Of a DNA stretch of 29,043 bases, positions 16,404 to 24,286 are shown in pieces; within the stretch, counting starts at the first letter, position 1, and each line of letters opens with the position of its first letter. The notes under the pieces were generated by a model that worked only from the letters and a program-made list of their open reading frames with translations, had not been told where the DNA came from and did not search any database. The DNA is taken from the IMG/VR virus record IMGVR_UViG_3300029319_000042, positions 24,742 through 53,784 of that record. One strand, 5' to 3'. The translations under genes were made by a program, and so were the position numbers. Source of the stretch: a virus.

Positions 16404-17836
16404 TATGCCCTCATTCCTTTTGCTTCAGGTTTTGCCTCTAATTGTTTCATTGTTGCATACATTTTTTTAGCGCCTTCGTTAACACTACCACCACCTGCTG
16501 CTCTTACAGCATCAGCAGTAAATACAAATTCGTTTTTGCTTAATCTAGCAGGCACGTCATCGGCTTTTTCTTTTGCGCCGTATGGCATGAAACCTCCTGT
16601 ATACCTCATATCTGCCTCAATTGGAAGACCTCCTAGACCACTTTCTTCAGGTGTAGGTTTTGTTCCAAGAGCAAGATTCATTCTATTATTTGGTTTTCCA
16701 CCCATGGCATTACCACCCTCATCAATCATGTCTAAAGCTATTTGATATATTTTCATTTGAGTTCGTATATCAAGGTCATAAAAATCCATTCCATATTCTT
16801 CTTCAGCTAACATATCTGCTAATTCCATTGCTCTATCTTTCCTATCCATACCAGCCATTTTTAATGGTTTTAATGGTCTTGGTGTAAATGGTTTATCTTC
16901 TTCTGGTAATATAGGTCCTATTGGTTTTGGTTTAAAAGGATTAATTGGTTCTGCGTTAGGATTATCGTCACTACCTAGTGCATAATTAGTTCTCATTAAA
17001 CCACCACTTTGTGCTTCCATTCTAAATCGTTCTGGCACTCTAAATAATTCTGGTGTTAATTGAGAAAATAATTGATAACCTCTTTCATAATCATCTGAGT
17101 TTCCTGTAGCTGCAGCTAAATTATTTCCTGCTTCTTCTGGTGTTTCAGCATTTTGTACCAATGATAGTAAACCTACACCAATTCCTGCTGCTTTACCTAA
17201 ACTTAATCCAAACGTCCCATCTGGTTTTTCTTTACCCAATAACGCTTGTCCTGCTTTAGTTTCTAAAATTTTTGGTCCATCTTTTGCACCAAATTGAAAA
17301 AACTTACCACCTTCACCAAATATACCAGAGGTTGCATCTACAGTTCCTTGACCTAAACCTTTTGTTGTAAAAGTTTCTGTAGCCATGCCAGGATCAAATA
17401 CTCCTGCTATACCATCTCCCTCTATAGACATTAATTCTTGTCTTATAGGTCCTTGAAAAGGTAAAGTTTCTTTTCCTTTACCAACTAAAACTTCTTTTAA
17501 ATCTTTACCACCTGTAAATGGCACGTTTAATGCTCCAAGTCTATCTTGGATACTTTGACCACCTATCTTCATTTTTCCAATACGTGGCGCTGCAACTAAC
17601 GCTAGATCTACAGGACTAATTCTACCTGTTTGTCTTGCTGTACCTAATAAATATGCCGCTGCTCTTAATTGTGGTGGTAAGAAAGGTGCAGCAACTCTCA
17701 TAATACCTGCTATCTCTTTTGGAACTATTTTCTTAGCTACTTTTACAAAAGGTTTAGTAATCTTTTTAGTAGCTTTTTTTACAAAGCTTCCAAGTCCGTA
17801 CATCTGTCTGGGTTGTTGCATTCTAGATATCGCCAT
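16403..17836 (-). CDS. Structural protein with C-terminal ARLSKNEFV motif
   Basis: The 477-residue protein begins with a strongly basic stretch (VKKATKKITKPFVKVAKKIV, residues about 19-38) that could bind DNA or membrane. It then has a hydrophobic/basic segment and glycine-rich parts. The central region has a proline-rich linker (NPFKPKPIGPILPEEDKPF). The last 60 residues contain VPARLSKNEFVFTADAVRAA and GGGSVNEGAKKMYATMKQLE, a motif pair I have met repeatedly in marine phage structural proteins of unknown role. It carries two copies of a short [RK]xN-hydrophobic-A-[LI]-G motif (RTNYALG and RMNLALG). The start is 9 bases after the stop of the small 56-residue gene. No enzyme domain is visible. 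A virion (tail or core) role is inferred from its place among structural genes. Confidence 0.65.
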   Translation of the reverse strand: MAISRMQQPRQMYGLGSFVKKATKKITKPFVKVAKKIVPKEIAGIMRVAAPFLPPQLRAAAYLLGTARQTGRISPVDLALVAAPRIGKMKIGGQSIQDRLGALNVPFTGGKDLKEVLVGKGKETLPFQGPIRQELMSIEGDGIAGVFDPGMATETFTTKGLGQGTVDATSGIFGEGGKFFQFGAKDGPKILETKAGQALLGKEKPDGTFGLSLGKAAGIGVGLLSLVQNAETPEEAGNNLAAATGNSDDYERGYQLFSQLTPELFRVPERFRMEAQSGGLMRTNYALGSDDNPNAEPINPFKPKPIGPILPEEDKPFTPRPLKPLKMAGMDRKDRAMELADMLAEEEYGMDFYDLDIRTQMKIYQIALDMIDEGGNAMGGKPNNRMNLALGTKPTPEESGLGGLPIEADMRYTGGFMPYGAKEKADDVPARLSKNEFVFTADAVRAAGGGSVNEGAKKMYATMKQLEAKPEAKGMRA

Positions 17837-17845
17837 CCTACTATT

Positions 17846-18016
17846 CTATTTTGTTTTTGCAAAGAAATCAAGGCTAGGCATGATCACTTTTACGTCCTGA
17901 GCCATGTCCTCATTTTTGTAACCTTTAGCTTCCCAGTCTTTTCTTTCCTTAAAAAGCTCGCCTGTTTCCTTGTGTCTATATGTTGTTTCTACTTTTGCTG
18001 GTTTTAGTGTTTCCAT
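17846..18016 (-). CDS. 56-residue basic protein in the structural operon
   Basis: The frame reads METLKPAKVETTYRHKETGE, then LFKERKDWEAKGYKNEDMAQ, then DVKVIMPSLDFFAKTK and stop. It is compact and charged, with no membrane segment. The ATG at 18016 shares one base with the stop of the 113-residue gene (TAATG, as elsewhere in this block), and the stop is 9 bases before the 477-residue gene, so it fills its gap exactly. That fit supports it as a real gene despite its length. Similar small proteins (TYRHK..GE.FK...WE..GY..EDM) occur in related marine phages, in my recollection, without known function. Confidence 0.7.
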   Translation of the reverse strand: METLKPAKVETTYRHKETGELFKERKDWEAKGYKNEDMAQDVKVIMPSLDFFAKTK

Positions 18017-18357
18017 TATGTTGTTACCTCTCTTGGCTGTATTTCTAATATTGAAGCTATGACGTGCAGCTCATTCGCGTCACCGGCTTGTACTTTAAGT
18101 ACCTCACTCTCCTCCATTACTAAAGGTTGAGATAAAAGTTCTGTTGTGGAATTACCCGATATAGTTTTTGTTTTGAACAAACTAAATATATTACTATTAG
18201 CATCTACTAATGTTACCGTTATTGTGGTCCCTGATCCAGCATCCTCTGATACTAGTATTGACTTAACAACCGTTGTTGTTGCGGTTGGCACCGTGTATAA
18301 TGTTGTAACATCAGTTGTTGTTAAATCTGCTTTTTTATTTTTAAAACTATTTGCCAT
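18016..18357 (-). CDS. Small threonine/valine-rich virion protein (beta-sandwich-like)
   Basis: The 113-residue product begins MANSFKNKKADLTTTDVTTL and alternates polar and hydrophobic residues (TLYTVPTATTTVVKSILVSE, then TITVTLVDAN), ending VIASILEIQ. The pattern MANSFK, YTVP, then beta-rich repeats and a terminal SILEIQ resembles a family of small tail-associated proteins in marine phages. A beta-sandwich decoration or tail protein is likely; the true role is not known. It is linked by one-base overlaps to the genes on both sides, so it is probably made in step with them. No enzymatic residue pattern is visible. Confidence 0.65.
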   Translation of the reverse strand: MANSFKNKKADLTTTDVTTLYTVPTATTTVVKSILVSEDAGSGTTITVTLVDANSNIFSLFKTKTISGNSTTELLSQPLVMEESEVLKVQAGDANELHVIASILEIQPREVTT

Positions 18358-18521
18358 TATGCTAAAAAGAAGTTTTCAGCTTCTACCTCATCTTTTAATT
18401 CTTGTTGATACGTTGTATTTAATTTTTGTATTATACCATCTAAATCTCTAACTTGCGCTTCTGCTGTAGCTAAATCATATTCTGAACTTGGTCTTGTTAA
18501 TACTTGTACTATCTTTGCCAT
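18357..18521 (-). CDS. 54-residue helical protein in the structural operon
   Basis: The frame reads MAKIVQVLTRPSSEYDLATA, then EAQVRDLDGIIQKLNTTYQQ, then ELKDEVEAENFFLA and stop. It is an acidic amphipathic helix with a likely short coiled coil (residues 18-48). The ATG at 18521 shares one base with the upstream stop, and its own stop shares a base with the next ATG (18357). Perfect fit between its neighbours and the TAATG chain support a real gene. Function is unknown; a small structural or chaperone protein is plausible. Confidence 0.65.
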   Translation of the reverse strand: MAKIVQVLTRPSSEYDLATAEAQVRDLDGIIQKLNTTYQQELKDEVEAENFFLA

Positions 18522-19264
18522 TATAAACTTGCTAAACCTCCATATCTAAAAGAACCCATAGTGCTAGATAAATCAGCACCGCCACCATAACCACCACCTC
18601 CTGGTCTATCACTTGGTCCTTCCATAAAATCACGACTATATCCATCACCTTTACCTGGAGAAGACTCTGCAGCTTGGTAACCAAGAGTGCCTACTCTTCT
18701 TCCATAATCTTGTAAGCCTTTGGCAACACTTTCTCTTCGTTCTTCTTCTTGTTGTTTTAATTCTAATAATTTTTCTACTCTTTCATCTAGTTTAGTTTTT
18801 GGACCTTTATAATTTGCATCACCATATTTTCTAGCTAAAGTTTTTCTTATTGTATCTATTCTTCTATCTATAGCTGGGCCTAAACCAGCGCCTCCACTTC
18901 TACCATATACAGGAGAATATCCTTTCATAATACCTGATTGAATTCTACCTATGTTATCAAGTCCAAATTGTTGATCATAAAAATCTCTCATCATTCTTTG
19001 TTCAAATGTATCTTCAGGCACAAATGCTCTTAATGCCTCTATGCCAATACCTGCTAAGGCAAGAGGATTACCACTCATAGCTTGTGGCAATGTAAGAAAT
19101 AAATTTGCAGGTGTAAAACTAGTATTTCCTATTGGGTCAAATACTTTTGACGTTGTATTAATAAATTTACCAAATGGTGTGTTAGGATCAAAATTATCTC
19201 TTATTCTAAATGGTCTAAACATTTCAGGATTATCTCTAGGATTAAGTAAATTAAGTATACTCAT
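18521..19264 (-). CDS. Structural protein of unknown role with glycine-rich C-terminus
   Basis: The 247-residue product has an N-terminal part rich in Asn, Pro and Phe (MFRPFRIRDNFDPNTPFGKF). A hydrophobic middle follows (PANLFLTLPQAM, then GNPLALAGIGIEALRAFVPE), then a charged helix (KLLELKQQEEERRESVAKGL). A glycine-rich tail ends RYGGLASL. That ending, close to GGLAS(M/L), is shared with other structural proteins of marine phages in my recollection. It is joined to the large tail protein by a one-base overlap at 19264. No enzyme motif is present. Most likely it is a minor tail or connector-associated protein; alternatives such as an assembly chaperone cannot be excluded. Confidence 0.65.
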   Translation of the reverse strand: MSILNLLNPRDNPEMFRPFRIRDNFDPNTPFGKFINTTSKVFDPIGNTSFTPANLFLTLPQAMSGNPLALAGIGIEALRAFVPEDTFEQRMMRDFYDQQFGLDNIGRIQSGIMKGYSPVYGRSGGAGLGPAIDRRIDTIRKTLARKYGDANYKGPKTKLDERVEKLLELKQQEEERRESVAKGLQDYGRRVGTLGYQAAESSPGKGDGYSRDFMEGPSDRPGGGGYGGGADLSSTMGSFRYGGLASL

Positions 19265-21450
19265 TATCTACGTCCATCTGGTTGTACATCGAGTCTAAAA
19301 GTTCCTAATTTCCAATCTTGACTTGTTGATGTATTTTCTACTTTTAATGCAACAGCTCTTGCTCTTGCTCTTGTATCTACTTTTTGTGTGCTTGATGTAA
19401 TATCAAAAGGTCCAAGCGATGAAGTTGCAGCAGTGTCGTTTGGAAAATTTCTTAAATTTAATGTAACTCTAGTGCTACCTGTTTGTGATATAAAGTCTGG
19501 AACAAATCTTCTTATTTTCATAATAAATTCTCCATCTCCTCTAAATGATGCAACACCTGTTTGTTGACCTGTAGCTGCTCTTGTTTGTGTAATATCAAAA
19601 TCTCCAGATGTAATATTTGCAGCTATGGCAGTTATAGTTCCATTTCTATTTTGATCTACACCTGTTTCATGTTCATAGTAAGAAGTTCTACCTTCTGTAT
19701 TTCCTACAACATCGTGAGATGTGTCAGTATCAATATCATATTCTAAAGCGTGTGGCTTACCAAATACTGCTGAGTCTCTCCACATTGTTCTAGGTAATGT
19801 ACCAACAGTCCACACAGGTCTTTGTGGTGAAGAATCAAAATAATTATAAGCAACCATTTTGTTTACGACTTGTGAATTTGCTCCTGGATAAAACCACATA
19901 ATTTCACCAAATAAATTATTTAATCCTGCAGATATCATTTGATTACCAGAATTTAAATTTATATCATCGTATACATGATCTTCTACTAAACATGGTAATG
20001 ATTCTAATCTACCAGCATATCTAAAAAAACCATTCTCTGACATCCAGTATGCAGCACCATCTACTTCAACACATGCGTTCTGTCCTGCAAGTCCGCAGTT
20101 AGTTCCTACTTGTGAGAAAGCAAAAGTAAATGGAGATCCTACAAAACGCATTGTAAACAACGCTGTATCAGTCCAAACATAAATTGCATCTCTACCTCTA
20201 ATCGCTCCTCTGATCTGTGATCCGTCGGCCAGTCTTTGTGTGCCAGCTGTATTGATTGCAGATGGAGCATAAGTATTTATATCTTCTTGGTCCGAAAATC
20301 TTACAAACATATCGTCTTGAGTTGTTGGATCACCAATAGTTGTTTCTGTTCCAAAAAATACTAAGTGACGATCCGGAGTAGATACAACCATATGTCTTGA
20401 TGCCGTTGGTGCGCCAGATATAATTGTTGCTCTTGTATCTGTTGCTGCTGATGTAGAAGAGTCCCAAGAAAAACAAGCACCATCATGAATTAAACAAATT
20501 GCTCTATCACCAAAATTATCTAGTGACCACATACCAGGTTCTAATACTAAGTCACCTGATGCAGCTTCACCCCAAGCAACAAAGTCTGTTGTATTTGTTA
20601 CGGTTGCTCCATCACTATGTGATGCAGCAGTTGTACTTCTTCCGCCTCTTTCCACACCTGTTAATGTATTACCTGATACACCTGTGTATTTTATATCTTC
20701 TGTTCCTATTCTTATAAAACTAGTTCCAGAACTAGGAAACTGTGATGCATCAGTTAATACAATTGTAGTTGTTGAATCGTTAATAGCACCATTTAATGTT
20801 GTAGTTACAGCTGATCCATCTTCTCCACCCCAAGAACCAAGACCCCAACCAAAACCTTTTTCTTGAACAGCAGATCCAACCGTATAATAATGCTGTACTC
20901 TAATACCTCCTGATTCTGTAGCTCCTGATCCAGATTCGTTTGATGGCATAGTTATTTTAATTTGTGTATTATTAGGAACACTTGTAACCATAAATTTTTT
21001 GTTATCAAAATCTGATGCACCAAAATTAGATCCGGTTATTGTAGTAAAATTATCTAACAAAATAATATCTTGTGGATTGATTGTATGTCCACTAGGAAAA
21101 TTTATTGTAACAACGGCTGATCCGTTTTCCGTGGTAAATGCACCTGTGAGAGTAGTTGTAGATTTAATAGGGTGTATGTCATAAAATACACCTCCTGAAT
21201 AAGCATATAAAATTCTATTAGTGCCTATGATAGCATATCTTCTACCTTTACTATTAACAAAATGATGAAGACCTCTACCTGCCCCTGTTAATTCATTTTC
21301 GTTTAAAGTCCCTAATTGATTCCAACCACCTATTTTTTCAGGTGTGCCATATCTAAAACGAACATTATCACAATCGGTCCATTGACCTTCTGCTCCTGTT
21401 GGTGTGACTTGTTTGTTGATTCCTGGGGCAAAGCCTATTTTCTGTAACAT
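19264..21450 (-). CDS. Large tail protein (nozzle/tail-tube type)
   Basis: The 728-residue protein opens MLQKIGFAPGINKQVTPTGA, then EGQWTDCDNVRFRYGTPEKI and GGW. That start is shared by a phage family often annotated as tail or virion protein. It is beta-rich with repeated Gly/Trp/Tyr turns, compatible with a beta-propeller or nozzle fold like T7 gp12. Residues about 218-287 form an inserted Thr/Gly-rich beta domain (TTIVLTDASQFPSSG, then TEDIKYTGVSGNTLTGVERG) that recurs in many phage tail and capsid proteins. It is the first structural gene after the oxygenase cassette, with a possible promoter in the 26-base gap upstream and no clear Shine-Dalgarno. Tail location is strongly suggested; the exact position in the tail is inferred. 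Confidence 0.75.
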   Translation of the reverse strand: MLQKIGFAPGINKQVTPTGAEGQWTDCDNVRFRYGTPEKIGGWNQLGTLNENELTGAGRGLHHFVNSKGRRYAIIGTNRILYAYSGGVFYDIHPIKSTTTLTGAFTTENGSAVVTINFPSGHTINPQDIILLDNFTTITGSNFGASDFDNKKFMVTSVPNNTQIKITMPSNESGSGATESGGIRVQHYYTVGSAVQEKGFGWGLGSWGGEDGSAVTTTLNGAINDSTTTIVLTDASQFPSSGTSFIRIGTEDIKYTGVSGNTLTGVERGGRSTTAASHSDGATVTNTTDFVAWGEAASGDLVLEPGMWSLDNFGDRAICLIHDGACFSWDSSTSAATDTRATIISGAPTASRHMVVSTPDRHLVFFGTETTIGDPTTQDDMFVRFSDQEDINTYAPSAINTAGTQRLADGSQIRGAIRGRDAIYVWTDTALFTMRFVGSPFTFAFSQVGTNCGLAGQNACVEVDGAAYWMSENGFFRYAGRLESLPCLVEDHVYDDINLNSGNQMISAGLNNLFGEIMWFYPGANSQVVNKMVAYNYFDSSPQRPVWTVGTLPRTMWRDSAVFGKPHALEYDIDTDTSHDVVGNTEGRTSYYEHETGVDQNRNGTITAIAANITSGDFDITQTRAATGQQTGVASFRGDGEFIMKIRRFVPDFISQTGSTRVTLNLRNFPNDTAATSSLGPFDITSSTQKVDTRARARAVALKVENTSTSQDWKLGTFRLDVQPDGRR

Positions 21451-21458
21451 AACACATC

Positions 21459-21485
21459 ATTATAGCAGATTATAGGCTATTTCAA
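21459..21485 (-). promoter_or_regulatory. Possible promoter ahead of the tail/structural block
   Basis: The 26-base gap between the last oxygenase and the large tail gene holds two TATAAT boxes on the minus strand (21469-21474 and 21459-21464). TTGAAA (21485-21480) lies 15 bases ahead of the second. A consensus -10 twice in a short gap is unusual in this packed region, but the spacing is short and the region is AT-rich, so it could be chance. Confidence 0.3.
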
Positions 21486-22010
21486 CAGGCTAAAAATATC
21501 GTCCATTTTCTCCATAGTACAGATTTCCATATTAATAGAGAGTCTTAGCTCTTTTGATTTAACGTTTATAGGGTTATGCCAAAGCCAACCCGGAAATATG
21601 TACAGCTCATTTGTTCTGGGTGTTATCTTTAATATATCTTTTCGTTTACTTTTAAATTCTATTTCACCACCTTCCATGTCTTTAGGTATATGCAAATAAT
21701 AAACTGAGTTTATACTAGATGATAAAATATGATTATGCCAATTAACAGAGGGTATAAAGTCTTTATTAGAAGCAACAGCAAAACAACTATCTCTATTATT
21801 TGAACGAAGAGTAAAAGGGTTTAAATGTTTTTGAGCTGTGTTTACAAAATTTTGATATAGTTTTTTTGTAAAAGTATCTTTTTTAAGAACATAGTTATTA
21901 TCCCATTCAGCTCGTTTTATTTGATCTATAACATTACGTCGAACTCTAGCTTGTTCGCCTTTTTTAAAACTATAAAAATCTTCAATCCTAACAATTGGAA
22001 AGTCTTTCAT
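21477..22010 (-). CDS. 2OG-Fe(II) oxygenase-like protein (HxH type), last in the cassette
   Basis: The 177-residue protein has the compact double-stranded beta-helix pattern of phage 2OG oxygenases. It shows NWHNHIL (His92-x-His94), then SINSVYYLHIP, a GGEIEF turn, and IFPGWLWHNPIN (His145), then ELRLSINMEI with Arg156 as the likely 2OG-carboxylate partner. Where classical members have HxD, this one has HxH. The substrate is unknown. It is the final gene of the cassette; its ATG shares a base with the stop of the previous oxygenase (22010). The N-terminal 60 residues are basic and helical (ARVRRNVIDQIKRAEW). The fold call is good; activity is not shown. It could be an inactive or non-oxygenase DSBH protein. 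Confidence 0.75.
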   Translation of the reverse strand: MKDFPIVRIEDFYSFKKGEQARVRRNVIDQIKRAEWDNNYVLKKDTFTKKLYQNFVNTAQKHLNPFTLRSNNRDSCFAVASNKDFIPSVNWHNHILSSSINSVYYLHIPKDMEGGEIEFKSKRKDILKITPRTNELYIFPGWLWHNPINVKSKELRLSINMEICTMEKMDDIFSLLK

Positions 22011-22690
22011 TACTTAGGTATTTTTCTTTCTACTCTTTTAAATTTTGAGGGCAGTCCTAAATGTGGCCTTTTATCTAAAGCATTTGTTTCAGCTCCTGGA
22101 GTTTTAACGTCGTTGTAATGTAAAAACACTTGTGCACAATAATTACCTGTATAAGATTCTCTCCAGTGTTCTAACAAATCACCTCGATAAACTAACATAT
22201 CACCTGGATTTAAATCTACTTTAACACCTTTAGATTTGGAGGGCATATATTCTCCAGTTGTTTCATTGTAATAACCCTCCTCCTCTTTTGGATTAATATA
22301 TATGGGCCACTTATGGTCACCACCTAAATTAAGTGTAGTAGATATTTCACAGCTAAACCTATCTTTGTGTCTTCGTAATTCATCTTTTACTTTATAGATT
22401 CTTGTGTAAGAATAATTTTCATATAATTTAGTGCCTGTAACTTTTTCCATTTTAGGTTTTAATGCTGTTAACAATGTTTCCATAGCAATATCTCCATAGT
22501 GAGAATACGTTCCAGGAACTTGTGGATCTCTCCACGTACCCCAATCAGTGTTAAACTCAGACAAATATTGTGTAGTCATAAATGTTTGCAACACTTTTCT
22601 TTTTAACAAAATATAGTTTTTTAAATACTCTGCCATACTGGGGTCTATGGCTTTTTTAATTACGGTGTATTTATTCTTTTTCCAATTCAT
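22010..22690 (-). CDS. 2OG-Fe(II) oxygenase (HxD type)
   Basis: This 226-residue protein has YSYTRIYKVKDELRRHKDRF with HxD at His108/Asp110, then CEISTTLNLGGDHKWPIYIN, then LNPGDMLVYRGDLLEHW with the distal His175, and YCAQVFLHYND. The iron-binding triad is complete. At the usual 2OG-binding position there is no Arg or Lys; the segment is CAQVF, with Arg177 the nearest basic residue, so cosubstrate binding may differ. Such proteins are common in marine phages, with unknown substrate. Position 8 from the start of the cassette; its start is 3 bases after the upstream gene's stop. Hydroxylation of a protein, sugar or small molecule is the expected chemistry; the target cannot be read from sequence. 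Confidence 0.8.
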   Translation of the reverse strand: MNWKKNKYTVIKKAIDPSMAEYLKNYILLKRKVLQTFMTTQYLSEFNTDWGTWRDPQVPGTYSHYGDIAMETLLTALKPKMEKVTGTKLYENYSYTRIYKVKDELRRHKDRFSCEISTTLNLGGDHKWPIYINPKEEEGYYNETTGEYMPSKSKGVKVDLNPGDMLVYRGDLLEHWRESYTGNYCAQVFLHYNDVKTPGAETNALDKRPHLGLPSKFKRVERKIPK

Positions 22691-22693
22691 GAT

Positions 22694-23200
22694 TTATTGA
22701 TAGTTAAAATTTATTAATACTCTAATTTTTTCATTTGTGCAAGTTGTGCCATAATGTCTTTGGTTTGCTTTAAACAATACGATTGTATTTTCTTTTGAGT
22801 TTACAAATTTATCTGAACCGTGTCTTCCTCCATTATTAAAATAAGTGTAACCATTATTTGTATTAATATATAAAATGGCTGCTTTGTAATCTTCTTCTTG
22901 ATCTAAATGTGCTTCAAATTTATGTATTCTAAATGTTCGTGGTACTAAATTAGCTTTCACTCTTATTAATTTTTTTACCTTTAATTTTTGTAAAATAGGT
23001 TCTATTAAATTATACGCGCCAGAATTAATTTTGCCATCAGAAAAAAATGTGTGAGTTAGTTGATAATTGTTTAAATCATCTTTGCCTTCTTTATCAACTT
23101 TAGTATTATTGTAGTACCATGGAAAATTTGGACCCAACATAGGATCTTTTAAATTTTTAAAATCTTCTTTATTTAAAAAATTATTTTTTGTTTTTATCAT
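22694..23200 (-). CDS. 2OG-Fe(II) oxygenase (prolyl-hydroxylase-like, HxD type)
   Basis: The 168-residue product shows FEAHLDQEEDY with His98-x-Asp100, a YKAAILYIN strand, GGRHGSD, then FKANQRHYGTT with distal His149 and KIRVLINFNY with Arg160. All three iron ligands and the 2OG-binding Arg are in their expected order and spacing, so it is probably an active dioxygenase of the prolyl 4-hydroxylase-like class. The N-terminal half is polar and lacks motifs. It overlaps the arginase-like gene by 20 bases (23181-23200), the longest overlap here after 24264-24286, so the two proteins should be made together. Substrate unknown; peptide or virion protein hydroxylation is possible. Confidence 0.82.
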   Translation of the reverse strand: MIKTKNNFLNKEDFKNLKDPMLGPNFPWYYNNTKVDKEGKDDLNNYQLTHTFFSDGKINSGAYNLIEPILQKLKVKKLIRVKANLVPRTFRIHKFEAHLDQEEDYKAAILYINTNNGYTYFNNGGRHGSDKFVNSKENTIVLFKANQRHYGTTCTNEKIRVLINFNYQ

Positions 23201-23717
23201 TTTGTAATATTATTTCTATAGCATCGTATGTTTGAAGAGCAGTCCAATTACCCTCTTCGTGATTATGAAAAGATCTACACATAAAAAAATAATCATAATC
23301 AAACTTTGATATTTCTTTTATATCTAATTTAATATTTAAAATGTCATTATTTAATAAAACAAAGTCTTTTCGCCAATCTTGATATCTATTAAAAACAGAA
23401 TTGTAATTAGCTATCCAAGTGCACCCAGTAATTTTACCACTTTTCATGTAGTGCCCTAACCAATTACCTGACAAGAAACCAGCGTTTAAAGGTTCAGATG
23501 GTATATATTGTATATCGTGATGGTGATCTACGTTTACACAATAAACAGGTTCATTTAATTCATCGACAATTTTATTTATCTCTCTATGTGATTGTGCAAC
23601 AACTATTTTTTTAAATTTATTTTTTTTAATAATAGGGACTAAATTTTCTAGTAAATCTTTAGCATCTCTCGGAGAGCCTACCCAATCTATATCTATTGAT
23701 AGTAAATTTTTTACCAT
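23181..23717 (-). CDS. UPF0489/arginase-like metal-binding protein inside the oxygenase cassette
   Basis: The 178-residue protein is not a 2OG oxygenase. It begins MVKNLLSIDIDWVGSPRDAK with Asp9 and Asp11. It has VNVDHHHDIQY (Asp64, His65-67, Asp68), which resembles the DxHxD metal motif of arginases and deacetylases and of the UPF0489 family, and CRSFHNHEEGN (His151, His153) near the end. These acidic and histidine clusters suggest a bound metal pair, perhaps a hydrolase acting on C-N bonds. That is inferred from the fold-like motif, and no substrate can be named. It is translated with its neighbours through overlaps on both sides (7 and 20 bases). It might act on the same target as the oxygenases, or be an unrelated passenger. 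Confidence 0.55.
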   Translation of the reverse strand: MVKNLLSIDIDWVGSPRDAKDLLENLVPIIKKNKFKKIVVAQSHREINKIVDELNEPVYCVNVDHHHDIQYIPSEPLNAGFLSGNWLGHYMKSGKITGCTWIANYNSVFNRYQDWRKDFVLLNNDILNIKLDIKEISKFDYDYFFMCRSFHNHEEGNWTALQTYDAIEIILQNDKNKK

Positions 23718-24286
23718 GATGCTCTATAGTTAAATGCTATTGAAACTCTTTGTTTGTTTGATTTACTCTGTTTAACATAATGTATTAGATAACCTGGAAA
23801 GATAACAACCTTACCAGTTTTAGGAATTATATCCCAAGTAAAAGAATTATAGTTATTCCAATTTTCTACCATTTCATCGTGTATTACGTATTGTAGTTTA
23901 GAGTTAGGATTTAAAAGTTGTAAGTTACCACATCCTTCTTGTGCATAAGGAAAATAAACTATAGCTAAATCAGCTGTTGGATGTTGATGTGGCATAGAAA
24001 TATTATACGAACCATAATCATTAATCCATGCATCTATACAAATTTGTTTTGTGTTTTGTTTATATTGTAAAAGTTTGTGTGTTTCATCAGCTATTTTATT
24101 TACTTGATCAAACACCTCACTAAATTCTGTTACTAGTTTTGGATTATGAAATATATTTTTTTGTTTGTAGTCATCAGCAGTTTCTAATGCATCAGCGCAT
24201 TTATCTGTGATCCTATCGTGATTTAAATTTAATTCTTTCTCTATTACAAAAGAAGAAAAAATATTATTTATTTGTTGGTCCTTCAT
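23711..24286 (-). CDS. 2OG-Fe(II) oxygenase-like protein (HxH type)
   Basis: The 191-residue protein has IDAWINDYGSYNISMPHQHP with His100-x-His102, ADLAIVYFPY, then GKVVIFPGYLIHYVKQ with distal His169, and NKQRVSIAFNY with Arg180. The pattern (HxHP, FPGxLxH, R-x-S-x-x-FNY) is that of the compact phage 2OG oxygenase family close to Pfam PF13759, which commonly shows HxH rather than HxD. The first 70 residues are helical and charged. It overlaps the upstream oxygenase by 23 bases and the arginase-like gene by 7, so all three are strongly coupled. Catalysis is likely but not proven, since the usual carboxylate ligand is missing in the motif. Substrate unknown. Confidence 0.78.
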   Translation of the reverse strand: MKDQQINNIFSSFVIEKELNLNHDRITDKCADALETADDYKQKNIFHNPKLVTEFSEVFDQVNKIADETHKLLQYKQNTKQICIDAWINDYGSYNISMPHQHPTADLAIVYFPYAQEGCGNLQLLNPNSKLQYVIHDEMVENWNNYNSFTWDIIPKTGKVVIFPGYLIHYVKQSKSNKQRVSIAFNYRASW

